Below, piece by piece: positions 6,953 to 14,837 of a stretch of DNA of 16,968 nt (positions within the stretch are counted from its first letter, which is position 1; each line of letters begins with the position of its first letter). This DNA is from Pseudomonadota bacterium. Lineage in GTDB: Bacteria; Pseudomonadota; Alphaproteobacteria; Rhizobiales; Beijerinckiaceae. The DNA is taken from positions 1 to 16,968 of the forward strand of contig JAFAAP010000005.1 of assembly GCA_023426505.1 (NCBI GenBank), given 5' to 3'. The notes beneath the pieces were generated by a model, which saw only the letters and a list, made by a program, of their open reading frames with translations, had not been told where the DNA came from and did no database searches. The position numbers were made by a program, and so were the translations under genes.

Positions 6953-8335
6953 ATGACGGATCAGGCGCAGGTTCTCAACGAGGCGATACGCAAGGCGACG
7001 ACGACGCGCCACGTGTTCGTCGCACCTGGTGCGCTTGCCGCCCTGCCAGAGGCCGTGCGTGCCGCCGGGGACCGGCCGCTGCTTCTCGTCGCGGACCCGA
7101 ACACGATGGAGGCCGCCGGGCAGGATGCGCTCGCCATTCTCGGGCAGGCCGGCCTCTCTGCTGGCGCACCGATCGTTCTCGAGTCTGCGCCGCGCGTGAA
7201 GCCGCATGCCGAGACCGGGCGGGACATCGCCGGCGTCATCCGGGAGCGGGGAGCGCTGCCGGTCGCGGTCGGATCGGGCGTCCTCAACGATCTCACGAAA
7301 TACGCGGCAGAACTCGCCGGCACGCCCTATGTGTGCGTGGCGACCGCCGCCTCCATGGACGGCTACGCCGCCTCGGGCGCCGCCCTGCTCGACGACGGTT
7401 TCAAGCGCACGCTCGACTGCGCGCCGCCTGTCGCTGTCGTGGCGGACCTGGACGTGATCGCCCGCGCCCCGGGCCGCATGGCGGGCTGGGGATACGGCGA
7501 CCTCGCCGGCAAGATCGTCGCCGGCGCCGACTGGAAGCTCGCCGACGCCCTCGGCGAGGAGCCCATCAACCCCGGACCCTTCGCCCTCGTGCAGGACAAT
7601 GTGCGCGGCTGGCTGTCGCGCCCCGCCGAGATCGGCCGCGGCGATCCTACCGCTTTCGGCGATCTCGTGAACGGCCTCCTCGTCTCCGGCTTCGCCATGC
7701 AGGCCCACGGCAATTCGCGCCCGGCGAGCGGCGCCGAGCATCTCATCTCCCACGTCTGGGAGATGGAGCGCCTGACCCACGAGGGCGAGCCGGCCGCGCA
7801 CGGCGCCTGCGTGGGGATCGGCACGGTCGCGATCCTGGCTCTGTACGAGTGGTTCCTGTCGCAGGATATCGACGAGGCCGTGATCGCGCGGGCCAAAGGC
7901 GCGGCGTCCTCTCCCGAGCAGGTCGAGGCCGAGATCGCCGCGGCGTTCCAGGACCCGCACATCGCCGACAGCGCGCGCACGGAGATGCGCGCAAAGCTGG
8001 AGCGGTCGGCACGCCGGGACGAACGCCTCGCGACCCTTGCGGCGAACTGGACCGCTCTGCGCGACGACCTGCGACGCTTCACCGTTCCGCCGGACGAAAT
8101 GGAAGGCTGGCTGCGGCAGGCGGGCGCGCCGGCGCATCCCGCCGACCTCGGCGTGCCGCTGGCGAAGCTGGCCCGGGAATATCGCCGCGCGCGGCTCATC
8201 CGCCGGCGTTACACCATCCTGGATCTGATGGACGATCTCGGATGGTTCGACAGGAGTGTCGCTGCCCTCATGGCCGATGACGGCTTCTGGGGACGGCGTT
8301 CGGAAGGGCAGGGGCGGGGTGCCGCGACGGCCTGA
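6953..8335 (+). CDS. sn-Glycerol-1-phosphate dehydrogenase-like protein (AraM/EgsA family)
   Basis: This 460-residue protein belongs to the iron-type alcohol dehydrogenase superfamily, AraM/EgsA branch. Known members interconvert dihydroxyacetone phosphate and sn-glycerol-1-phosphate with NAD(P)H and a Ni or Zn ion. The nucleotide-binding segment GSGVLNDLTKY lies at 107-117, ATAASMDGYAASG at 130-142 and GWGYGDLAGKIVAGADWKLA at 178-197. Probable metal ligands are Asp183, His263 and His283. The C-terminal RRRYTILDLMDDLGWF motif shows the fold is complete, though the chain is longer than B. subtilis AraM (394 residues, from memory). It is the first gene of operon B, 33 nt before the binding-protein gene, with a GAGGGA site. 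Here it probably oxidises a polyol phosphate released by the diesterase; glycerol-1-phosphate is the default guess. Confidence 0.87.
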   Translation: MTDQAQVLNEAIRKATTTRHVFVAPGALAALPEAVRAAGDRPLLLVADPNTMEAAGQDALAILGQAGLSAGAPIVLESAPRVKPHAETGRDIAGVIRERGALPVAVGSGVLNDLTKYAAELAGTPYVCVATAASMDGYAASGAALLDDGFKRTLDCAPPVAVVADLDVIARAPGRMAGWGYGDLAGKIVAGADWKLADALGEEPINPGPFALVQDNVRGWLSRPAEIGRGDPTAFGDLVNGLLVSGFAMQAHGNSRPASGAEHLISHVWEMERLTHEGEPAAHGACVGIGTVAILALYEWFLSQDIDEAVIARAKGAASSPEQVEAEIAAAFQDPHIADSARTEMRAKLERSARRDERLATLAANWTALRDDLRRFTVPPDEMEGWLRQAGAPAHPADLGVPLAKLAREYRRARLIRRRYTILDLMDDLGWFDRSVAALMADDGFWGRRSEGQGRGAATA

Positions 8336-8368
8336 CATCAGGGCACGAATCAAAGGGAGGGAAACGCC

Positions 8369-9691
8369 ATGAAAATTTCTTCGACGATGCCACGCGCCGC
8401 GGTCGGGGCGCTGGCGCTGATCATGTCGGGAGCCGCGGCCTGGGCTGCGCCCGTCGAGGTGCAGTGGTGGCACGCCATGAACGGCGTCAACGGCGAGCGC
8501 GTGGACGAGCTGGTCAAGAAGTTCAACGAATCGAACGACCAGTACAAGGTCGTCGCGATCAACAAGGGCAACTACGACGAGGTGATCAACGGCACCATCG
8601 CGGCATACCGCGCCAAGCGCCCGCCCCACATCGTCCAGATCTATGAGCGAGGCTTCATGACCATGCTGCTCTCGGACGCCATCGTCCCTGTGCAGGACCT
8701 CATGGACAAGACCGGCCACAAGGTGGAGTGGGCCGACTTCATCAAGCCGGTGGCCGGGTTCTACTCCTACAAGGGCAAGCTGGCGGCGATGCCCTTCAAC
8801 TCCTCGTCGCCGATTCTGTTCTACAACAAGGAGCAGTTCCAGAAGGCCGGGTTCGACAAGCCGGCGGAGACCTGGGGCGAGTTCGAGAAGCAGCTCTACG
8901 CGATTAAGAAGTCCGGCGCAGCCGAATGCGGAACGGCGCTGGCGACGGATTATCACTGGAGCCTCATTGAGAACTACAGCGCCATCAACGACCAGCCCTA
9001 CGCCACGAAGGCGAACGGATATGACGGCCTCGACACGGAGTTCGTCTACAACAAGACACTCGTGGTGCCGCAGGTGGCGCGCCTGAAGAAGTGGCTCGAT
9101 GACGGCGTGCTCCAGATCGCCGGCCAGGGCTTCAGCCCGGAGCAGCTCTTCACGTCCGGCAAATGCGCCACCTATTTCGCCTCGACCGCAGCGCATAGCG
9201 GCATCGAGCGCAACGCCAAGATCGCCTGGAGCGCCACCTTCCTGCCATGGGAGGAGGGGCGCCAACCGAAGAACAGCACCATCGGCGGGGCCGCTCTCTG
9301 GGTGATCAAGGGCCACAAGCCCGAGGAGGAGCAGGCGATCGCGGCCTTCTTCGACTATCTCGCGAAGCCCGAGACGCAGCTCTGGTGGCACAAGGCGTCG
9401 GGCTATGTCCCGCTGACCAATAAGGCTTACGAGATGGCCAAGGCGGAAGGCCACTACAAGGAGAGCCCGACCCGCGAGATCGCGGTCCAGCAGCTCAACC
9501 GCGGCACGCCGACGGAGAACTCCCTCGGATTCCACTTCGGAAACTTCACGCAGGCCATGTTCGCCCAGCGTGAGGAGGTCGAGGCGCTGTTCGCCGGCAA
9601 GAAAGATGCGCAGCAGGCCATGGATGACGCCGTGAAGCGGGGCAACGAGATCCTCCGCCAGTACGAGCGGCTGAACAAGGGCAAGTACTGA
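8369..9691 (+). CDS. ugpB: UgpB-like periplasmic solute-binding protein
   Basis: This is a 440-residue binding protein of the sugar/glycerophosphate ABC class. A Sec signal peptide (positive start, hydrophobic core at 11-24, cleavage near Ala26/Ala27) directs it to the periplasm. Alignment from memory with E. coli UgpB is clear along the whole length: QWWHAMNG, NKGNYDEV, YERG, PFNSSSP, TIGGAALWV and the C-terminal DDAVKRGNEILRQYE. Ligand residues known from E. coli UgpB appear kept at Tyr69 and Glu93, in FNSSSP, in DYHW and in IGGAALW. At the aligned position of E. coli Arg397, however, this protein has Met397, and the nearby Arg of GLRLGN is His389. The ligand is therefore likely related to, but not the same as, glycerol-3-phosphate. 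A strong GGGAGGG site precedes the ATG. Confidence 0.9.
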   Translation: MKISSTMPRAAVGALALIMSGAAAWAAPVEVQWWHAMNGVNGERVDELVKKFNESNDQYKVVAINKGNYDEVINGTIAAYRAKRPPHIVQIYERGFMTMLLSDAIVPVQDLMDKTGHKVEWADFIKPVAGFYSYKGKLAAMPFNSSSPILFYNKEQFQKAGFDKPAETWGEFEKQLYAIKKSGAAECGTALATDYHWSLIENYSAINDQPYATKANGYDGLDTEFVYNKTLVVPQVARLKKWLDDGVLQIAGQGFSPEQLFTSGKCATYFASTAAHSGIERNAKIAWSATFLPWEEGRQPKNSTIGGAALWVIKGHKPEEEQAIAAFFDYLAKPETQLWWHKASGYVPLTNKAYEMAKAEGHYKESPTREIAVQQLNRGTPTENSLGFHFGNFTQAMFAQREEVEALFAGKKDAQQAMDDAVKRGNEILRQYERLNKGKY

Positions 9692-10671
9692 TGAGACCGA
9701 AGTGGCATGGCCGAAGGACGGACCATGCCGCTTCACCTTCTGTCGAGCGGAGATTTGACGTGGTCGCAACCACTCTCGAACCGGGTCTGAAGCACGCCCA
9801 CTTCCGAACCGCCGGCCTTCCGGCCATGCTGCTCCTACCGCAGCTCCTCATCCTCCTCCTGTTCTTCTTCATTCCCTCGATTAGGGCGCTGATGCAGGCC
9901 TTCCTGCTGGCGGATCCCTTCGGCGCGACGGTCCACTTCGTCTGGTTCGACAACTTCACGGCACTCTTCGCGAGCGAGAGCTATCGCAACTCCATCTGGG
10001 TCACGATCTGGTTCACGCTGGCGCAGAACGTGGTGACGATCGTCGTCGCGCTCGTTCTGGCCTTCGCGACCGACCGGGTGGTGCGCTTCCAGTCTGCCTA
10101 CAAGGGCGTGATCCTCCTGCCGTATGCGATCGCGCCGGTCATCGCGGGCGTCATATGGGCGTTTCTGTTCAATCCGGCCGTGGGGCCGATCGCCTTCTTC
10201 ATCAAGTCGCTCGGCATCGCATGGGACCCTAACCTCAACGGCTGGGACGCCATGCTCCTCGTCGTGCTCGCGGCCTCGTGGAAGCACATCTGCTACGACT
10301 ACATCTTCCTCGTCGCGGGCCTGCTGGCCGTGCCGAAGTCGCTGATGGAAGCGGCGGCCGTCGATGGCGCGGGACCCGTCAAGCGCTTCTTCCAGATCGC
10401 GCTGCCGCTCCTCGGGCCGACGCTCTTCTTCCTCACGACCATGAACTTCGTCTACGGGTTCTTCGAGACCTTCGCCATCATCGACGCGGTCACCCGCGGC
10501 GGCCCGGCAGGGGCCACGAACATCCTGGTCTACAAGGTCTACCAGGACGGATTCATCAATCTCGATCTCGGATCATCGGCGGCCCAGTCGGTCCTCCTGA
10601 TGACCTTCGCGCTCCTCCTGACCCTGCTGCAGTTCAAGTATGTCGAACGCAAGGTCAATTACAGCATCTGA
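9691..10671 (+). CDS. ugpA: UgpA-like ABC transporter permease
   Basis: This 326-residue inner-membrane permease is one half of the transmembrane channel. Six hydrophobic segments are visible, the first at about residues 43-67 (LLLPQLLILLLFFFIPSIRA). The cytoplasmic EAA loop, which docks on the ATPase, begins at Glu220 (EAAAVDGAGP). The ATG overlaps the ugpB stop in TGATG, which indicates coupled translation. This start gives an N-terminal tail about 30 residues longer than E. coli UgpA (295 residues, from memory), and a downstream GTG near 9760 is an alternative start. It pairs with the next permease gene. No ATPase gene is in this operon, so the UgpC-like protein of operon A is the likely motor. 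Confidence 0.9.
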   Translation: MRPKWHGRRTDHAASPSVERRFDVVATTLEPGLKHAHFRTAGLPAMLLLPQLLILLLFFFIPSIRALMQAFLLADPFGATVHFVWFDNFTALFASESYRNSIWVTIWFTLAQNVVTIVVALVLAFATDRVVRFQSAYKGVILLPYAIAPVIAGVIWAFLFNPAVGPIAFFIKSLGIAWDPNLNGWDAMLLVVLAASWKHICYDYIFLVAGLLAVPKSLMEAAAVDGAGPVKRFFQIALPLLGPTLFFLTTMNFVYGFFETFAIIDAVTRGGPAGATNILVYKVYQDGFINLDLGSSAAQSVLLMTFALLLTLLQFKYVERKVNYSI

Positions 10672-10673
10672 TC

Positions 10674-11594
10674 ATGGTTGAACGTTCCCCCATCCTCACG
10701 ACGATCTGTCACCTGCTCCTCATCGGTGGCATCGTGCTGGTCTGCATGCCGCTCTACTTCGCCTTCATCGCGGGCTCGCTGACGATGGAGCAGGTGCAGC
10801 AGGTGCCGATGCCGTGGCTGCCCGGCGGCCACTTCCTGGAGAACCTGGCGACTGCGTGGAGCAAGGTCGACTTCGGGCAGCTGCTCGTGAACTCCTTCAT
10901 CGTCGCGATCGGCATCACGGTCGGAAAGGTCGCGATCTCGCTCCTGTCCGCCTTCGCCATCACGTATTTCCGGTTCCGGTTCCGCATCCTGGCGTTCTGG
11001 CTGATCTTCGTGTCGCTGATGCTGCCGGTTGAGGTGCGGATCGTGCCGACCTACGAGGCCGTCGCGAACGCGGCGCTGCCGCTCCAGTGGCTGATCGACC
11101 TTCTTAACCTCCAGGGGCTTTGGGAGTGGATCTCCGGCAACCGGATCGAGATTTCGCTCGAATGGAACATGCTGAACACCTACCAGGGGCTGATCCTGCC
11201 GCTGATCGCCTCGGCCTCGGCCACGTTCCTGTTCCGGCAGTTCTTCCTCACCGTTCCCGACGAGCTGCTCGAGGCGGCGCGCCTCGACGGCGCCTCTGCC
11301 ATGCGCTTCTTCTGGACGATTCTCCTGCCGCTCTCGCGCTCCAACATCATCGCCCTGTCGATCATCCTGTTCCTCTACGGTTGGAACCAGTACCTCTGGC
11401 CGCTGCTCTTCACGACCGACAAGGACATGGCCACCGCCGTGATCGGGGTGAAGCACCTCATTCCCCGTTCTGACACGGAACCGGCCTGGAACGTGGCGAT
11501 GAGCGGCGCGCTCCTGGCGATGCTCCCGCCGGTCCTGGTGGTCCTCGTCATGCAGCGGTGGTTCGTCCGCGGCCTCGTCGACAGCAGCAAGTAA
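10674..11594 (+). CDS. ugpE: UgpE-like ABC transporter permease
   Basis: This is the 306-residue second permease of the importer, with hydrophobic segments from about residue 10 onward and an EAA loop beginning at Glu200 (EAARLDGAS). GWNQYLWPLL and the C-terminal VMQRWFVRGLVDS match UgpE strongly. The frame is open further upstream inside ugpA, but the ATG at 10674, two bases after the ugpA stop, is the natural start and implies coupling; no separate Shine-Dalgarno is clear. Compared with E. coli UgpE (281 residues, from memory), it carries roughly 30 extra residues at about 133-164, in what should be a loop before the LNTYQGL segment. Otherwise it looks intact. Confidence 0.9.
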   Translation: MVERSPILTTICHLLLIGGIVLVCMPLYFAFIAGSLTMEQVQQVPMPWLPGGHFLENLATAWSKVDFGQLLVNSFIVAIGITVGKVAISLLSAFAITYFRFRFRILAFWLIFVSLMLPVEVRIVPTYEAVANAALPLQWLIDLLNLQGLWEWISGNRIEISLEWNMLNTYQGLILPLIASASATFLFRQFFLTVPDELLEAARLDGASAMRFFWTILLPLSRSNIIALSIILFLYGWNQYLWPLLFTTDKDMATAVIGVKHLIPRSDTEPAWNVAMSGALLAMLPPVLVVLVMQRWFVRGLVDSSK

Positions 11595-11606
11595 GGCACT
11601 CTCCCC

Positions 11607-12344
11607 ATGGTCATGATCATCGGTCACCGCGGCGCGCGGAATCTCTGGCCTGAGAACAGCCTCGACGGCTTTCGCCGGCTCGTCGCATTGGGCGTCGAAG
11701 GCGTCGAGTTCGACGTGCACCTGACGGCGGACGGCGAACTTGCCGTCATCCACGATCCGACGCTCGAACGGACCACGACCGGGTCAGGACCGGTCGCTGC
11801 GCGGACATTGGCGGAACTCCAGGCGACGGCCCTGCGCGACAGCCAGGAGAGCATCCCCAGCCTCGATCAGGTCCTAGAGGTGCTCCGTGACAGCACGCTT
11901 GAGCTCCACATCGAGCTGAAGACGGATGTGGTTGGAACCGCCTACAGGGGAATGGAGGCGGAGGTGCTGAAAGCCGTCCGTCGGCACGGGCTCGAGGCGA
12001 GGTCGATCCTGACCTGCTTCATGCTGGAGGTGCTCGAAACCGTGAGGTCTCTCGATGCGTCGATTCCGGTGCTCGCATCCGTCGACCGGCGCTCGGTCGA
12101 GATGCTGGGCGGTCTGGACAAGGCGCTAGCACGCCTCAAGGCCATTCCTGGCCTCTACGTGGCGGTCGAGAAGGCGCTGCTGGTCCATACCCTGGATCGG
12201 TTCACGGAGGCCTTCGGGTCCGACCGGATCGGCGCCTGGGTGCCGAACGACGAGGCCGATCTCCGATACTGGCTGAGCCAGCCCGTGCGGCAGATCACGA
12301 CCGATCGGCCCGACCTCGCCTTGCGGGCAAGGGCCGCGCTCTGA
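11607..12344 (+). CDS. ugpQ: Glycerophosphodiester phosphodiesterase (UgpQ type)
   Basis: This 245-residue enzyme hydrolyses glycerophosphodiesters to a phosphomonoester and an alcohol. The GDPD catalytic and metal residues are visible: His7 and Arg8 in GHRGA, Glu16 in PENS, Glu34 and Asp36 in EFDVHLTADGE, His49 in VIHDP and Glu103 in IELK. There is no signal peptide, so it acts in the cytosol on imported substrate, as UgpQ does. It follows ugpE by 12 nt and is the last gene of operon B. The ATG at 11607 is used, and an in-frame ATG at 11613 is possible. Its presence beside the AraM-like dehydrogenase suggests that one product of hydrolysis is the dehydrogenase substrate. Confidence 0.93.
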   Translation: MVMIIGHRGARNLWPENSLDGFRRLVALGVEGVEFDVHLTADGELAVIHDPTLERTTTGSGPVAARTLAELQATALRDSQESIPSLDQVLEVLRDSTLELHIELKTDVVGTAYRGMEAEVLKAVRRHGLEARSILTCFMLEVLETVRSLDASIPVLASVDRRSVEMLGGLDKALARLKAIPGLYVAVEKALLVHTLDRFTEAFGSDRIGAWVPNDEADLRYWLSQPVRQITTDRPDLALRARAAL

Positions 12345-13109
12345 TCATGCAGGCGGTCGGCCTGTCAGCCCGGCCGCCGTGAAGCCGCCGTCGACACTGA
12401 GCGTCTGCCCGGTGATGAAGCCCGAAGCCGTCCGGTCGAGAAGGAAGATCGCCGCGCTTGCGATGTCCGACGGCTGCCCGTAGCGGCGCTGCGGAACAGT
12501 CGCCATCCACTCGGCCCGAACCTGCTCCGTGTGCACCTCACGTACGAGCGGCGTCTCGATCGGCCCCGGCGCGATGGCGTTGACCCTGATGCCGAGAGGC
12601 GCGAGCTCGACGGCCATCACCTGCGTCATGGTGATTACGCCGCCCTTCGAGGCGCCGTAGGCGACCCGGCCGATGTTGCCGCGAATGCCGGAAACCGAGG
12701 CGATGTTGACGATCGCTCCACAGCCGCGCTCGCGCATGCGCTTGGCGGCTTCGCGCGAGACGATGAAGCTGCCGATGAGGTTGACGTCGAGGATGCGGCG
12801 GAAGAGGTCGGCGCTGGTTTCCAGCGAGGGCAGGTCGCGGGCGATGCCGGCGGAGTTCACCACGCCGGTGATCGGCCCGTCCTCGGCCTCCAGACGCGTG
12901 AAGGCATCGACCACCGCGGCCTCGTCGGCGATGTCGAGCCGCTCGAAGCGGGTGCGGCCGGAGAACGTCGCCAGGGCCTCCCGGCTTCGGTCCAGGCTTT
13001 GGTCCTCACGGTCGACGATCACCGCGCGCCATCCCTTGGCGAGAACGGCCTCGGCGATCGCAAACCCGATGCCCGATGCACCGCCGGTGACGAGGATCGT
13101 TTCCTGCAT
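12345..13109 (-). CDS. SDR-family NAD-dependent dehydrogenase
   Basis: This 254-residue classical short-chain dehydrogenase/reductase is cytosolic. It has the cofactor motif TGGASGIG (8-15), Asp33 at the end of the second strand (NAD preference), NSAG at 85-88 and the catalytic tetrad Asn110, Ser138, Tyr151 and Lys155. PGPIETP and the C-terminal SVDGGFTA are family-typical. Of two in-frame ATGs two codons apart, the one at 13107-13109 is chosen because an AGGAG site lies 6 nt before it; the other directly abuts that site. It is the last gene of the leftward operon behind the acyl-CoA synthetase (50-nt gap). A 3-hydroxyacyl-CoA dehydrogenase or 3-oxoacyl reductase role on the CoA ester is the likeliest reading, and a hydroxy-acid or polyol substrate remains possible. 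Confidence 0.88.
   Translation of the reverse strand: MQETILVTGGASGIGFAIAEAVLAKGWRAVIVDREDQSLDRSREALATFSGRTRFERLDIADEAAVVDAFTRLEAEDGPITGVVNSAGIARDLPSLETSADLFRRILDVNLIGSFIVSREAAKRMRERGCGAIVNIASVSGIRGNIGRVAYGASKGGVITMTQVMAVELAPLGIRVNAIAPGPIETPLVREVHTEQVRAEWMATVPQRRYGQPSDIASAAIFLLDRTASGFITGQTLSVDGGFTAAGLTGRPPA
12352..12378. terminator. Hairpin just past the ugpQ stop, inside the convergent SDR gene
   Basis: GGCGGTCGG (12352-12360) can pair with CCGGCCGCC (12370-12378) over 9 bp, allowing one G-U pair, with a 9-nt loop. It lies 7 nt after the ugpQ stop codon but within the last codons of the opposite-strand SDR gene. There is no T-run. Because the two genes abut with no spacer, any structure ending the ugpQ transcript must overlap the neighbour, and this is the best candidate. 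Confidence 0.35.
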
Positions 13110-13159
13110 GGGCATCTCCTTTCCTGAAAGGCGCTCCGAGCCGTTATGCTCCCACCTTG

Positions 13160-14791
13160 CTACGCGGGAGGCTTGTTCTCGGGCGAAAGGCAGTTCTGCG
13201 CCTCGAGCTGCTCGCGGATCGTCTTCTTCGTGATCTTGCCGTAGGCGGATTTCGGCAGGGCATCCCAGAAGATCACGCGCTTCGGCATCTTGTAGCGGGC
13301 GATCTTGCCGTCGAGCCATGCGAGCAGGGCCTGCTCATCGAGCGCTGCCTCCGGGCGCAGGGCGCAGACGGCGACGCCGACCTCGCCCCAGGTCCTGTCG
13401 GGAACGCCGAGCACCGCGACCTCCGCGACCGCCTCATGGGCGAGGATCTTCTCCTCGATTTCGCGTGGGTACACGTTGGAGCCGCCTGAGATGTACATGT
13501 CGGATGCCCGGCCGGTGATGTAGACGAAGCCCTCCTCGTCCATGTGGCCGAGATCGCCGGTCCGGAACCAGCCGTCGCGGAAGGCCTTCGCGTTGGCCTC
13601 CGGATTGTCGTAGTAGCCGGCGAACACCGCCGGGCCGCAGACGCAGATCTCGCCCGTCACGCCCGCCGGCACCTCGCGGCCCTGGTCGTCCTGGATCGAG
13701 ACCTGCATGCCGGTGCGCTCGTAGCCGCAGGTGCCGATCTTCACGTCCGGCCCGTCCTCCGGCTCATGGAGATCGGGCGGGAGAACGGTGATGTTGCCCG
13801 TAACCTCTCCCAGGCCGAAATACTGCACCAGCACCTTCCCGAGTTTCTTCAGCGCATGCTTCTGGTCCTCCCGGTACATGGGAGCCCCGGCATAGATGAC
13901 GTACCGCAGGGAGGAATGGTCGTGCGCATCAACGGAAGGGTGCTCGGTCAGCATCTTCACGATGGTCGGCACGGTGAAGAGGTTGGTGATGCGCCAGCGT
14001 TCCACCAGCCGCCATGCCTCGTCGATGTCGAACCGGTCGCCGGAGAGCAGCACCGTCTTGGAAGCACGCGCGACCTGGACGAGCTGATGCACGCCCGCGC
14101 CATGCGACAGGGGCGCGACGACGAGGGAGGCGTCCCGGTGCGTCGTGCCGGGCATCAAGTCGCAGAGATGGTTGGTGATGACGAAGGCCATCTGGCCGTG
14201 GGTCAGCACGGCGGCCTTGGGGCGTCCGGTCGTGCCCGAGGTGAAGAAGAACCAGCACGGATCGTCGTGCTCCACGGGTGCGGTCGGAGCTGCTTGTCCC
14301 AAAAAGGTTTCGACCAATGCGTCGTAATCCTCGCCGAAATCGGAGCGGCCGATCGAGACGACGAAGGCGATGGCCGGGAGGGCGCCGGTCACGACCCGCG
14401 CGTGATCCGGAAAGTCCGCGTGGCAGATCATGGCGCGTGCGTCGCTGGCTTCGGCCAGATACGCGACCTCGTCGGGCGTCTGGCGGAAGTTCGTCGGCAC
14501 CCAGACGGCGCCGATCCGGAAGCACGCGAACATCGACTCGAACATCTGGTTGCAATTTTTCGACTGCACCAGAACGCGGTCGCCTTTGCCGATTCCCTTG
14601 TCCGAGAGGGCTGCCGCCATGGCGTCGACCCGTCGATCGAGCTCCGCCCAGGTCCAGCTGCGCTCGCCCCAGACGAAGCCGATCTCCTGTCCATGCCGCC
14701 GCGCGGCCTGCCGCAGGAAGTGGGACAGGTTCATGACCCGCTTCGACACCGGCGTGATGCCGCCGTTCCGATGAGGAGGGGTGCTGGTCAT
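13160..14791 (-). CDS. AMP-dependent acyl-CoA synthetase/ligase
   Basis: This 543-residue adenylate-forming enzyme converts a carboxylic acid, ATP and CoA to an acyl-CoA through an acyl-AMP. Visible motifs are the AMP-binding loop TSGTTGRPK (184-192), GYYDNPEA, DGWFRTGDLG, the hinge region YITGRASDMYISGG and the catalytic C-terminal Lys519 in YGKITK. No signal peptide is seen. The frame is open to 14878, but the ATG at 14791 has a GGAAGGAA site at good spacing; a Met at residue 20 is another possible start. It sits between the IclR gene (46-nt gap) and the SDR gene in one leftward operon. The substrate cannot be read from sequence. With a TRAP binding protein next door, it is probably the acid that the transporter imports (inference). 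Confidence 0.9.
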   Translation of the reverse strand: MTSTPPHRNGGITPVSKRVMNLSHFLRQAARRHGQEIGFVWGERSWTWAELDRRVDAMAAALSDKGIGKGDRVLVQSKNCNQMFESMFACFRIGAVWVPTNFRQTPDEVAYLAEASDARAMICHADFPDHARVVTGALPAIAFVVSIGRSDFGEDYDALVETFLGQAAPTAPVEHDDPCWFFFTSGTTGRPKAAVLTHGQMAFVITNHLCDLMPGTTHRDASLVVAPLSHGAGVHQLVQVARASKTVLLSGDRFDIDEAWRLVERWRITNLFTVPTIVKMLTEHPSVDAHDHSSLRYVIYAGAPMYREDQKHALKKLGKVLVQYFGLGEVTGNITVLPPDLHEPEDGPDVKIGTCGYERTGMQVSIQDDQGREVPAGVTGEICVCGPAVFAGYYDNPEANAKAFRDGWFRTGDLGHMDEEGFVYITGRASDMYISGGSNVYPREIEEKILAHEAVAEVAVLGVPDRTWGEVGVAVCALRPEAALDEQALLAWLDGKIARYKMPKRVIFWDALPKSAYGKITKKTIREQLEAQNCLSPENKPPA

Positions 14792-14837
14792 GGCGTTCCT
14801 TCCAGGGAATGATGCTCGAACGAGGAAAGATGCATGG

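Noticed and set aside
6953..8335. Archaeal-type membrane lipid synthesis role for the AraM-like gene
   Set aside because: No geranylgeranylglyceryl-phosphate synthase or other lipid gene is nearby; the gene leads a transport and diesterase operon.
6923..9769. 948-codon open frame on the minus strand
   Set aside because: It lies opposite two well-supported genes (AraM-like and UgpB-like) and has no recognisable domain. High GC suppresses stop codons in this frame.
13110..13319. Longer SDR protein starting at 13319
   Set aside because: The added residues overlap the acyl-CoA synthetase coding end and lack family similarity. The ATG at 13107-13109 has an AGGAG site 6 nt upstream and begins the Rossmann fold directly.
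13544..14812. 422-codon open frame on the plus strand
   Set aside because: It is antisense to the acyl-CoA synthetase gene, which has all its family motifs; no domain is seen in the antisense product.
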